Part shown: positions 26,101 through 33,354 of the stretch, one piece after another
Numbering within the stretch: position 1 is the stretch's first letter
How the letters are laid out: the number at the start of each line of letters is the position of its first letter
Assembly: GCA_016928995.1 (NCBI GenBank)
Contig: JAFGJS010000087.1
Coordinates: forward strand, 1-34,614
Reading direction: 5' to 3'
Length of the DNA: 34,614 nt
From: Candidatus Sumerlaeota bacterium
GTDB lineage: Bacteria; Sumerlaeota; Sumerlaeia; JAFGJS01
Translations under genes and position numbers: made by a program
The notes under the pieces: generated by a model
Database searches by the model: none
What the model saw: only the letters and a program-made list of their open reading frames with translations
What the model was told of the DNA's origin: nothing

Positions 26101-27089
26101 TTGCTGGTGACTGTGCCATCAACCGGATCAACTTTCGTTTTTTGAAAATCAATGGTTTTCGCCATCATTAGCAGATTGTCGACATTGCCGCCGGCGTGAG
26201 GTTGATCCCGGCCCATCTCCACGACCTGCAAATTCGGCTCGACGGTTTCACCGGTTTTATCATTGCGGGTCACGATGCGAAATTGCTGTTTGATCGAACC
26301 GTTTTTCCCTTGATTTTCGGTTGTGGCATTGACCGTAGTCCACTCGACGGCTTGCTTGTAGCCTTCCAGGTCGTCCGCCATGATCGTGGATGCCAGGTAG
26401 CCCATGATGGCATAGGAATGTTGATTCATAAAGTAGTAGTTGCGTTCAATGCAATTTTTACGGATCGGCATCATGCAGTAAGTTTGCAATGCATTGATCA
26501 TTTCCGCGGTGACTGCGAGGCTTTCATCCTGAGGCGTGGTGTAGCGCATAATATCGGCGACAGCGCACATGGTATAGACGGGCTTGCCGATTTTGATATG
26601 GGCATCGGCAAAATTCCCGGGGAAGAAACTCTCTCCGGTTCTCGATCCATACCATTTTATGATATCGACCGGGAGTTTCCGGTATTCTTCGTCGCCGGTC
26701 GCCACATAGAGTATGGTTTGCGTCCACGCCAATTGTGCGTCATGAGTAAAGCCGCTGATGCCGCCATTGTTCACGATTTGACCGACATGCCGGGGGCTTT
26801 GATTCGGATTCGCATATCTTGTGCGGCGCAGCCCCTCAAAATAATCCACCCAGGGCGAAACGCCGGCGATCACCTTTTCACGCATGACAGACAAGGTCTC
26901 AGCATTGCAACTGATGCCCGGATGAACAAATCCCTGCGGAGATATCGTTTCTTCCAGTTTTACTACATTGTCCATAATAATGGCGTCACTTTCCTGTGCT
27001 GACACTGAAGCCGCGCATGCAAACAATGCGACACACAAAGTTAATCCTGACAAAATAGGCAACGCTCTTATCATCGTTATTTTCTCCAT
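23166..27089 (-). CDS. Secreted alginate-lyase-like protein with LamG, F5/8C and three SLH domains
   Basis: A 1307-residue extracellular protein. In order: a signal peptide (1-31, cleavage near VSAQ); an alpha/alpha-toroid alginate lyase-like catalytic domain (about 55-450) with NQHSYAIMG near 221 and EMGRDQPHAGGN near 290-301; a beta-rich, possibly carbohydrate-binding segment (about 520-620); a LamG/concanavalin-like domain (about 680-833); an Ig-like segment; an F5/8C discoidin domain (about 980-1110); and three C-terminal SLH modules (about 1112-1300, YADGTFKPGKNMTRAEAASL, FRPDDDITRGEFADFM, FQPDALMTRAEIVTAV). SLH modules attach proteins to cell-wall polymers. This mix is typical of Firmicutes surface enzymes. 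G+C is low (26/60, 30/60 and 21/60 in lines at 24601, 25501 and 26401, against 39/60 at 22021), which suggests transfer. The second ATG at 27074 (GGAG upstream) could be the true start. The substrate is inferred only to be a polysaccharide, perhaps uronate-rich. Confidence 0.85.
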   Translation of the reverse strand: MEKITMIRALPILSGLTLCVALFACAASVSAQESDAIIMDNVVKLEETISPQGFVHPGISCNAETLSVMREKVIAGVSPWVDYFEGLRRTRYANPNQSPRHVGQIVNNGGISGFTHDAQLAWTQTILYVATGDEEYRKLPVDIIKWYGSRTGESFFPGNFADAHIKIGKPVYTMCAVADIMRYTTPQDESLAVTAEMINALQTYCMMPIRKNCIERNYYFMNQHSYAIMGYLASTIMADDLEGYKQAVEWTTVNATTENQGKNGSIKQQFRIVTRNDKTGETVEPNLQVVEMGRDQPHAGGNVDNLLMMAKTIDFQKTKVDPVDGTVTSKANGVSPIHFLDDRIIKGAALFAKYNLGYGLPWIPTYSESSPDNMVTYDQISHHQRGRLGGTNGIPAGYYYFKGVGFDMDAGPYHYIKTAMQTFSIAQEYRARSGVYIDTLHNNIFDFWAGLPEKSSEAEPDTEKAKRALAKELPPLEISREGALVEGIQFEYSFVDLSGNAMPGDIYPGSPEDIPLSVKKDADGTGYVRMELNKNPRTMVVFAGFPSGSGLRVRADHFVKLNFFTGEDYAKKGSLQTIYIPDTNNEWEYVTTDFGAGDILYLEATSLEGPAKIDFDRIDTKPDEVLPLTFDTPKENNSIPTYAGAAIEKSFTATCPDKHLLGGANWKPEKNGAALSLNGKEQYAKLPEGIVSDLDDFTISAWVKLDQIDTWARIFDFGHNTSQYMFLAPSDGKAVKFSITASGSRNEQAIIAKEPLATGSWQHVAVTLSGNTGILYVNGEEAGRNSKLTLKPSSLGKTPNNYIGKSQWPDPYLAGMVDEFTIFNKALTPHEIKALNTVFANGERIDPKSPAVAYKFDQASLEGDQEKVEYAAHNLPAGAALDSASGRLTWTPPTGQTGDHTIYITARNSVAVNTIPVNIHVAKDLQGALDFVATAYDPHEKYESATEEAFNAALKARSLAALQKAANQLTLLTPKLTDGSLDYCKTWSCDIRGSRQMADGDPLTWGGVWGDDKNVTMDFGNRFKVKADSFGIQARDGFPIRVAEAVVYGSNDNANWTLLTGNAAKKSPDMQILKVKAEEKNNAYRYLRFFMPRKPYHIFEISELRIFGERIEAYSPDYHVAYIEGYADGTFKPGKNMTRAEAASLLSRLVNDYTDKGAYQCGYSDVAPGASYYDDVAYMAMKKFITADGNKFRPDDDITRGEFADFMARMNRLDVKSGDNFSDVTANMPHAEAIRSVAAQGWMKAGFDGSFQPDALMTRAEIVTAVNKMLQRKCGAKIKGAQEFKDVDQSHPAYFEIMEAVNTHPVE

Positions 27090-27297
27090 TTATTCACCTG
27101 CACATTTCCCCAACCCGCCTGTAAGAAAAGGCATGTTGATTCAAAACTGAAATATCGTGGAGCACGGCATAGACGCAGATATTTAATGGGAAATGTAATC
27201 TCAAAGCAACGAACTTATGCTGTCGCCTTTCCAAAACGATGCACTTTTTGAGTGATCTTTTGCAAGCTCTTCAGCTCGACAAAAAATCGCAAATCAA

Positions 27298-27885
27298 TTA
27301 TTTAAGAATTTTGTCCGCTTTGGGTAGGCGTATTTCGAATCGAGCGTTTGTCGATGGATCTTCCGCCAGCTGGATTGTTCCCTGGTGCGAGGCGATGATG
27401 CGCTCGACAATGGCAAGGCCGAGACCGGCGCCTGTATCCTTGGTGGTGAAGAAGGGATCGAAAACACGACCGGCGATTTCAGGCGGGATGCCGTATCCGG
27501 AATCGGACACGATGATCTTGATGATTCCATCAGACTCTTCCTGGGCTTCGATCTGCAGCCATCCGTTCTTCCCGATGGCCTCAATGGAGTTGAGCAAAAG
27601 GTTCATGAGAATCTGACGCAGGTGGGATTCCTGGATTTTCACAGAGATTTCCGGATCGTTGAAAGAGCAGCGCAGTTCGATGTTTTGCTGCGCCAGTTGA
27701 TGACTGAAGAGCTGCTGGATTTTGTTTACGACATTTTCAACACGGCAAAAGCGAGGCTCATCATCCTGCTGCTTGCCTGCGTCGCGTGTGAATTCGAGGA
27801 AGCGGGTGACGATTTGATTGAGACGCTCGGTTTCCTCGAGCAGCACGGCGAGGAAGTCCGGACGGTCGGGATCATCAGGCCGCTC
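27298..27885 (-). pseudogene. Sensor histidine kinase, 3' fragment (dimerisation helix 2 and ATPase domain)
   Basis: The homologous part begins around 27885 with ERPDDPDRPDFLAVLLEETERLNQIVTRFLEFTRDA, the second HisKA helix. A complete HATPase follows: N box ILMNLLLNSIEAI, G1 DSGYGIPPEI, F box FDPFFTTK and G2 GAGLGLAIV. The reading frame is +1/-1 relative to the 5' fragment, and the segment that should carry the H-box (AHEIRNPL type) is absent. The phosphoacceptor His is therefore missing, so this could not autophosphorylate even if translated. An in-frame ATG exists at 28002, but the peptide it adds is out-of-frame reading of the 5' part. Confidence 0.85.
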
Positions 27886-28345
27886 CGGCGCTAAGCTTGC
27901 CGAGGGCGGCGAGGCGTTCAGAGCGGTGAAGGTGCTCCTCCATGGCGAAGAGCTCTTCGGTTTTTTGGCGCAACTTTTCGTAGGCCGCAGCTTTTTCTTC
28001 ACGCGATTGCTTCTCGATTTTCAGTGCGCGTTGCGTGCGTTCGGAAAGGACGCCGACCACGGCGCCAATGACGTGATACATGATGAGTTCCAGCGCGCGG
28101 AAATAGACGGAATACGGCGAATGCCATCCGTGAAAGGCGTGTGGAGCGTAGGGGATCGAGATGATCAGCGCAGTCAGCAATCCGCCTTTCCAGCCGAACC
28201 ATAAGCCGCCCAGCACGATGGGAATATAGTACGCTCGTCCCAGGATTTCATGGACGGGGCCGATCTGCGGGCTGAGCGTATAATGCAGTGCGGTGATGAT
28301 GATAACCAAGACGCCGATGATGGCGGTTTTATGTCCAGTTTTCAT
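27875..28345 (-). pseudogene. Sensor histidine kinase, 5' fragment (membrane sensor and linker)
   Basis: Starting at ATG 28345, the fragment encodes about four hydrophobic segments (ITALHYTLSP..., RAYYIPIVLGGLWFGWKGGLLTALIISIPY, LELIMYHVIGAVVGVLS), then a coiled coil and the beginning of HisKA (LHRSERLAALGKLSAG). It then runs into TGA at 27875-27877 two residues later, exactly where the H-box should begin. This N-terminal type is familiar from kinases paired with NtrC-like regulators in Deltaproteobacteria. The ATG overlaps the regulator stop (ATGA, 28342-28345), so the two genes formed one operon. The product would be a membrane stub. Confidence 0.85.
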
Positions 28346-29517
28346 GATTGCTTGCCTTTGACCTTCGAGCCGTATTTCGGCACGATGCCGTGTTTTTGCA
28401 GGCGATAGATGAAGGCCTGGCGGTTCATACCGAGCAGTTCCGTGCCTGCGGTCTGGTTGTGTCCGCTCTGCTCCCAGGCGGCCTGCAGCAGTTTCTTTTC
28501 CAGTTCCTCCAGTTCGATGCCATCCTGCGGTATGGTGACCGGTCCGCCGGACAACAGCGATCCGGTCAAGGATTGATCGGATTTTATGCCGGATAGCATG
28601 ATTTGCTCGGCGCCGATGATGCGTAGCTCCGGATGCAAGGCGCAGACGCGCATGAAGATGTTCTCCAGCTCGCGGACATTGCCGGGCCATGGATGCGCGC
28701 GCAAAGCGGCAAGGGCTTCCGGCGAGAGTCCGGCGCCTGGCGATCCGTGCTTGGCGAGGAAATGTTTGGCGAGTGTTTCGATGTCGTCCAGGCGTTCGCG
28801 CAGAGGCGGGACGTTCAAGGGAACGACCGCCAGACGATAAAACAAGTCCTGGCGGAATCCGCCGGTTTTGATGCGCTCCTCCAGCGGCTGATTAGTGGCG
28901 GCGAGGACGCGCACATTGACGCGGCGGGGTTGGCTTTCACCGACGCGAGTGACTTCGCTTTCCTGCAGCGCGCGCAGGAGTTTGGCTTGCAGGGCGAGCG
29001 GCATGTCGCCGATTTCGTCGAGGAACAGTGTGCCGTTGTCGGCGGCTTCGAATTTGCCGATGCGGTCTTCCACGGCGCCGGTGAAGGAGCCCTTGCGATG
29101 GCCGAACAGTTCGGATTCGAGCAACTCGCCGGGGATGGCGGCGCAGTTGAGCACGACATATTTTCCCGACAGCGCGCGCGGGCTGTCGTAATGCAGGGCG
29201 CGCGCGACGAGTTCCTTGCCCGCGCCGGATTCGCCGCGAATCAAGACGGGGACGTCCGCATCCGCCAGGCGCGTGATGGTTTCGCGCAGGTTTTGCATCG
29301 CCTTAGAGGCGCCAATGAGCTGATCGACGGATCGGCCTTCCGCCAAACGTTCGCGCAATTCCTGATTTTCACGCACCAGGCGCTGCCGGTCAAAAACGCG
29401 TCTCAGCGCCAGAGCGAGCTCCTCCCGGTTGATCGGCTTGGTGATGTAATCGATCGCTCCTTCGCGCATGGCGGCCACGGCGCTCTCGATCGTGCCGAAC
29501 GCGGTCAGCACGATCAC
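28342..29517 (-). pseudogene. NtrC-family sigma-54 activator, 3' part (half receiver, AAA+, Fis HTH)
   Basis: This part resumes in the same frame after an in-frame TAA. It has the end of the receiver (VIVLTAFGTIESAVAAMREGAIDYITKP, with the conserved Lys), a full AAA+ ATPase with Walker A GESGAGKE, the sigma-54 contact loop GSFTGA and Walker [12 protein letters not shown], then a Fis-type helix-turn-helix near the C-terminus (NQTAGTELLGMNRQAFIYRLQKHGI). A GTG at 29517 or an ATG a little further in could restart translation. The resulting protein would lack the phosphoacceptor Asp, so it may be dead or constitutively active. It probably once controlled the divergent cus genes. Confidence 0.85.
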
Positions 29518-29544
29518 CGGCGGCGGAGATGGCCTTTCGTGAAG

Positions 29545-29754
29545 TTAGCGCAGGAATTCCATGCCGTCCATCACGGGCATCTTCAGATCGCTCAGGATCA
29601 CGTCGGGCTGAAAAGCATCGAGCTGGGCCAAGCCTTCCTTGCTGTTTTCCGCAACGGTTACTTTGTAGCCCTCATCTTTAAGCAGATAGGCGGTGACGTT
29701 GCGAAAATTCTTATCATCGTCGATGAATAAAATTTTCTGATCCCGTTGTGCCAT
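29545..29754 (-). pseudogene. NtrC-family regulator, 5' receiver fragment ending at a premature TAA
   Basis: ATG 29754 has AGGAGAG six bases upstream. The fragment has the first two thirds of a response-regulator receiver domain: the acidic pair in KILFIDDDKNF, then the phosphoacceptor Asp in VILSDLKMPVMDGMEFLR. TAA (29545-29547) follows directly; nine sense codons later the frame reads VIVLTAFGT, the expected next strand. A GAA-to-TAA change at the position where LRELHER would be expected explains it. In-frame ATGs upstream (29808 and 29790) lack a good ribosome binding site. Confidence 0.85.
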
Positions 29755-29819
29755 ACTGGGCTCTCCTGAACGCCGATGGTATGGAAACATCAGCAAGCTT
29801 TGTTCCAACCGGAATCGAG

Positions 29820-29836
29820 ATCAAACATCGTCCGAT
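29820..29836. promoter_or_regulatory. 17-bp imperfect palindrome upstream of cusC, candidate activator site
   Basis: ATCAAACATCGTCCGAT shares 15 of 17 bases with the perfect palindrome at 33125-33141. It lies about 140-160 bases upstream of the sigma-54-type -24 box of cusC, a normal distance for an NtrC-family enhancer site. Binding by the adjacent regulator is inference. Confidence 0.4.
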
Positions 29837-29977
29837 TTCCATTGAATCCTTAATTTTGCATTAACTGTTGCTGGACTTCAAGCATGGAGATGCTGCAAAT
29901 CCAGCACGGCTAGTGTCTTTTTGTGCAGGATTGACTGTAAATCAGGCACATAAAGCGAAATTTCCCATGTTTTCCGC

Positions 29978-29993
29978 TGGCATGAATCATGCG
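29978..29993 (+). promoter_or_regulatory. Candidate sigma-54 (-24/-12) promoter for cusC
   Basis: TGGCATGAATCATGCG fits the sigma-54 consensus TGGCAYR-N4-TTGCW: GG at -24 and GC at -12 are exactly 10 bases apart, with one change in the -12 element (ATGC for TTGC). Transcription would start near 30005, about 22 bases before the cusC ATG. A sigma-54 activator gene lies divergently next door, which strengthens the reading. Confidence 0.5.
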
Positions 29994-30026
29994 GATTTAT
30001 TTTGTCAACGAACATGAGGATCGAAG

Positions 30027-31451
30027 ATGAAAACTCCACATTCACGCGCCATTCAATTGTTGGGCTTGTTTGTCGTGGCGGCGATGGCGACATCCTGTTC
30101 GCGCGCCATGATAGCAGAATCGATTGCTCAGGAACGATTTGAGCGTCCGGTGCTGGCGATTGATGGCTTGAAACAAGGAACGCCTGCTCCTGCGATCTCG
30201 AGTTCATTCGCTCCGGCAACACGCGTTTTCTCGCTGGAGGATGCCATTTACATCGCGCTGCTGGAAAATCCGGAATTGCGGGCGGCGTATGATGAATTTC
30301 AGGCGAAGCTGCAGAAGATTCCGCAGGCGCGGTCGATGCCCGATCCGATGATCAGCTACACGCAATTCGTCGAGAGCGTGCAGACGCGCACCGGCGAACA
30401 GCAATTCAGCGCGGGGCTTTCGCAGAAATTTCCCTGGTTTGGAAAATTAACGCTGCAGGGCGAAATCGCCAACGCCGAAGCGCAGGCGGCGTTGGAGGCG
30501 TATCACGCCCAGGCGCTGGATGTCATAGAGGAAATGACGCAGGCCTATCACAACCTGGCGTTCGAGCGCGCGGCGCAAAGATTGACAGAGGAAGAGCGTG
30601 AATACTTGAGCCAGTTCCTGCAGGCGGCTGCGGCGTCATACGCCAGCGGCGGTCAGGGCCGCCTGGCGGTGTTGAAGGCGCAAACGGAAATCAGCCGGGT
30701 GAACAATGATCTGGCAGGTTATGCGGCGCGTATCCGGACGCTGGAAGCGCAGCTGAACCGGTTGATGAACCGCGATGCGGCGACTCCATTGATCGTTGCG
30801 GAGCATGATCCGGCGCGGCTGCTTGATTTGCGCAATGCGGATTTTATCGGACAGGCGTTGGCGAACCGGCCGGAGCTGAGGCGGCTGGATTGGATGATCG
30901 AGAAGAGCGAGCGGCAGCATGATCTGGCGCGCAAGGATTACTGGCCGGATGTGACGTTTGGTGTGAATTACATCGGTATCGGCGGCCGTCCGGATGATCC
31001 GGCGATGGCTCCGTTCGACGAAGGCAAGGACGCCTGGAACGTGGCGGTGATGTTCAACCTGCCGTTGCAGAATCCGCGCCGCCGGGCGCAACTGGCCGAG
31101 GCGCGAATATGGAAGGACAAGGCGGAGCATGAGAAGGAAGCCGTGACGGACCGCATCGAAGAACGGCTGGACTCGCTGCAAAGCCTGCTGCGAAGTTTGA
31201 ACGATCAACTGGCGTTGTTTGAGAACAGCTTGCTGCCATTGGCCGGCGAGATGTTCGAGACCAGCCGGGCGGATTATGAAACGGGAAAAATGACCTTTCT
31301 CGATCTGCTGGATGCGGAGCGTATGTTGCTGCGGGTGCGGATGGATTACTTGAAAGCGGCGCGCGATTACAACCTGGCTGTCGCCGAGCTGGAACGGACG
31401 GTGGGAGCGAAGTTACAGGTTCAGGCGCCGGATTCCATCGAGGGTGGATGA
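30027..31451 (+). CDS. cusC: TolC-family outer-membrane efflux protein (CusC-like)
   Basis: A 474-residue outer-membrane channel subunit. It has an N-terminal export signal ending at VVAAMATSC, a possible but imperfect lipobox (Cys at residue 24), then the duplicated OEP coiled-coil domains: YIALLENPELRAAYDEFQAK...MPDPMISYTQF and the second-half FIGQALANRPELRRLDWMIEKSE. It would form the exit duct for the CusA/CusB pump that follows. The start ATG has GAGGAT upstream. The stop overlaps the cusB start (ATGA at 31448-31451). Length and content look intact, unlike several neighbours. Confidence 0.88.
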   Translation: MKTPHSRAIQLLGLFVVAAMATSCSRAMIAESIAQERFERPVLAIDGLKQGTPAPAISSSFAPATRVFSLEDAIYIALLENPELRAAYDEFQAKLQKIPQARSMPDPMISYTQFVESVQTRTGEQQFSAGLSQKFPWFGKLTLQGEIANAEAQAALEAYHAQALDVIEEMTQAYHNLAFERAAQRLTEEEREYLSQFLQAAAASYASGGQGRLAVLKAQTEISRVNNDLAGYAARIRTLEAQLNRLMNRDAATPLIVAEHDPARLLDLRNADFIGQALANRPELRRLDWMIEKSERQHDLARKDYWPDVTFGVNYIGIGGRPDDPAMAPFDEGKDAWNVAVMFNLPLQNPRRRAQLAEARIWKDKAEHEKEAVTDRIEERLDSLQSLLRSLNDQLALFENSLLPLAGEMFETSRADYETGKMTFLDLLDAERMLLRVRMDYLKAARDYNLAVAELERTVGAKLQVQAPDSIEGG

Positions 31452-33103
31452 CCATGAAGACAATCGGAAACATGCTGAAAAATGCGACGCCGGCGATGAA
31501 GCAGCTGGCGCTGATCGGGCTGATCCTCGCCGCGCTGTTTTTCGGGATCAATCTCGGCGCGCGGTTCGCATCCGAGAAAACGATGCCTGTCATGGCCGCC
31601 GCGGATGAAGGCGTGGAGCACGATCATGGCGCGGAGAGCGCGGTAGGCGAGGCGGGTAAAACGATCTGGACTTGCTCGATGCATCCGCAGATTCGCATGG
31701 ACAAGCCGGGCAAGTGTCCGCTGTGCGGCATGGACCTTGTTCCAGAAAAAGTATCGCCGGGTAAAAAGCCGGCAAAGAAAAGCGGCGAGCCTGCCGGCTA
31801 TGCCTGCGCGATGAATTGCGTGCCGCCCTTGCCGCATCCGGGCAAGTGCTCGATCTGCGGGATGGAAATGCAGCCGATTTTTGCGGATGCGAACACGGGA
31901 AGCGATTCGTCGCGGCGCATGACGATGTCGGATGAGGCGAAGGCGATTGCGAAAATCGAGACCGCGTCTGTGGAGCGCCGGTGGGTGGAGAACGCCGTGC
32001 GGATGGTCGGCGTGGTGGATTACGACGAAACGCGGCTGGCGGATGTGACGGCGTATGTGGGCGGGCGGCTGGACCGGCTGTTCGTCGATTTCACCGGCAC
32101 GCAGGTGCGCACGGGCGACCACATGGTGGAGATTTACAGCCCGGACCTGTTCGCATCGCAAAAGGAACTGCAGGAGGCGAAACGGGCGTTGGATAGCATG
32201 AATCCCAATACGCTTCCGGCGGTGAGACAAGCGAGCCGCGCGACCCTGGATGCGGCGCGCGAACGATTGCGGCTGTGGGGATTGACCGGGGAGCAGATCG
32301 CTCAGCTCGAATCGGCAAGCGAACGGCAGGAAAGGCTGACGATCCATGCGCCGATTGGCGGCGTCGTGATCAAGAAGCACGTGCAGGAAGGCGCGTATGT
32401 CAAGACGGGCGACCGCATTTACACTATCGCGGATCTTTCGCATCTATGGGTGAAATTGAAAGCGTATGAGAGCGACTTGCCGTGGCTGCGGTATGGGCAG
32501 GATGTGGTTTTCACCGCCGAGGCTTATCCCGGCGAGGCGTTTCATGGGCGGATTGTGTTTATCGAGCCGGCGCTGAACGCGATGAGCCGCACAGTGGACG
32601 TGCGGGTGAACGTGGACAATGCGGATGGCAAGCTGAAGCCGGGAATGTTCCTGCGTGGCGAGGTGAAATCGCGGCTGGCCCAGGGCGGCAAAGTGATCGA
32701 ACCAAAGCTGGCAGGTAAATGGATTAGTCCGATGCATCCGGAGATCGTGAAAGACGGACCGGGGCAATGCGATGTGTGCGGGATGGATTTGGTTCCCGCT
32801 GCGGAGCTCGGTTTCGTCGCCGCTGTTGAGGAGACGCCGCCGATGGTTATTCCGGCCACGGCGCCGCTGATCACCGGCAAGCGCGCGGTGGTTTATGTCG
32901 AGGTTCCCGGCGTGGAGCAGCCTACATATGAGGGGCGCGAGGTGACGTTGGGTCCGCGCGCCGGGGATTTTTACATCGTGCAGCATGACCTGGAGGTTGG
33001 GGAGAATGTCGTGACACGCGGCGCGTTCCGCATCGACTCGGCGCTGCAGATCGTAGCCAAGCCCAGCATGATGATTCCGCAGAACGGCGGAGCGAAACAA
33101 TAA
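31448..33103 (+). CDS. cusB: CusB-type heavy-metal efflux adaptor with three metal-binding (HMBD) motifs
   Basis: A 551-residue periplasmic adaptor for a copper/silver-type RND pump. One N-terminal membrane span (about 16-36) is followed by two heavy-metal-binding motifs, WTCSMHPQIRMDKPGKCPLC (about 74) and YACAMNCVPPLPHPGKCSIC (about 118), each ending in GM(D/E). The CusB core comes next: barrel-sandwich (YVGGRLDRLFVDFTGTQV), hairpin (QKELQEAKRALDSM), and beta-barrel (IVFIEPALNAMSRTVDVRVN). A third HMBD copy, ISPMHPEIVKDGPGQCDVC (about 425), is embedded before the C-terminal domain. Most CusB proteins have one such motif. The start overlaps the cusC stop; ATG 31454 is an alternative. Confidence 0.9.
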   Translation: MTMKTIGNMLKNATPAMKQLALIGLILAALFFGINLGARFASEKTMPVMAAADEGVEHDHGAESAVGEAGKTIWTCSMHPQIRMDKPGKCPLCGMDLVPEKVSPGKKPAKKSGEPAGYACAMNCVPPLPHPGKCSICGMEMQPIFADANTGSDSSRRMTMSDEAKAIAKIETASVERRWVENAVRMVGVVDYDETRLADVTAYVGGRLDRLFVDFTGTQVRTGDHMVEIYSPDLFASQKELQEAKRALDSMNPNTLPAVRQASRATLDAARERLRLWGLTGEQIAQLESASERQERLTIHAPIGGVVIKKHVQEGAYVKTGDRIYTIADLSHLWVKLKAYESDLPWLRYGQDVVFTAEAYPGEAFHGRIVFIEPALNAMSRTVDVRVNVDNADGKLKPGMFLRGEVKSRLAQGGKVIEPKLAGKWISPMHPEIVKDGPGQCDVCGMDLVPAAELGFVAAVEETPPMVIPATAPLITGKRAVVYVEVPGVEQPTYEGREVTLGPRAGDFYIVQHDLEVGENVVTRGAFRIDSALQIVAKPSMMIPQNGGAKQ

Positions 33104-33124
33104 AACTCAATCGACAATGTGCAG

Positions 33125-33141
33125 ATCGAACATCGTTCGAT
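33125..33141. promoter_or_regulatory. 17-bp perfect palindrome before the small metal-binding genes
   Basis: ATCGAACATCGTTCGAT has perfect 7-base arms around ATC, lies 27 bases before the next start codon and just upstream of a TATAAA (33144-33149). A near copy lies upstream of cusC at 29820-29836. It may be the binding site of a local metal-responsive regulator. Confidence 0.45.
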
Positions 33142-33168
33142 TTTATAAATAAAAAAAGGAGAATAATC

Positions 33169-33354
33169 ATGTGTCTCAATCGATCAATATTCGGCGCTTC
33201 CTGCGTCGCAATCGCTTTTATGCTTTCCATCGGCGTTCATCCGTCGATGGCCGCTGAGACGAAGGACAAGGCGAATGATCATGCCATGCATGCGGCGGAA
33301 CCCACCGGAAGCACAGAGGAAGACGCTGCGAAATTAATTGAGGCGCAGTCGTGA
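33169..33354 (+). CDS. Small exported protein; probably the 5' part of a frameshifted metal-binding gene
   Basis: A 61-residue reading frame with a good ribosome binding site (AAAGGAG) and a clear signal peptide (about 1-29, IAFMLSIGVHPSMAA). A His/Met-containing hydrophilic stretch (NDHAMHAAEP) and EEDAAKLIEAQS follow, then TGA. Alone it has no domain. Related exported TRASH/YHS-type proteins continue from 'LIxAQ' into a YPLxTCxVS segment. The next frame starts in the middle of such a repeat, so this is best read as the beginning of one longer gene broken by a short frameshifting deletion near 33340-33352. Confidence 0.65.
   Translation: MCLNRSIFGASCVAIAFMLSIGVHPSMAAETKDKANDHAMHAAEPTGSTEEDAAKLIEAQS

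Noticed and set aside
27886-28002. N-terminal 39 residues of the longest frame for the kinase 3' fragment
   Set aside because: They are a frame-shifted reading of the membrane/linker part and have no kinase similarity; the homologous part starts near 27885.
28346-28690. Upstream extension of the histidine kinase frame through the regulator's 3' end
   Set aside because: It is an out-of-frame shadow of the AAA+/Fis region; the ATG at 28345 overlapping the regulator stop is the natural start.
29518-29547. Programmed stop readthrough or stop-codon reassignment at the regulator TAA
   Set aside because: TAA ends several intact genes here (for example lutB and cusB) and no recoding structure is apparent; a simple nonsense change is more likely.
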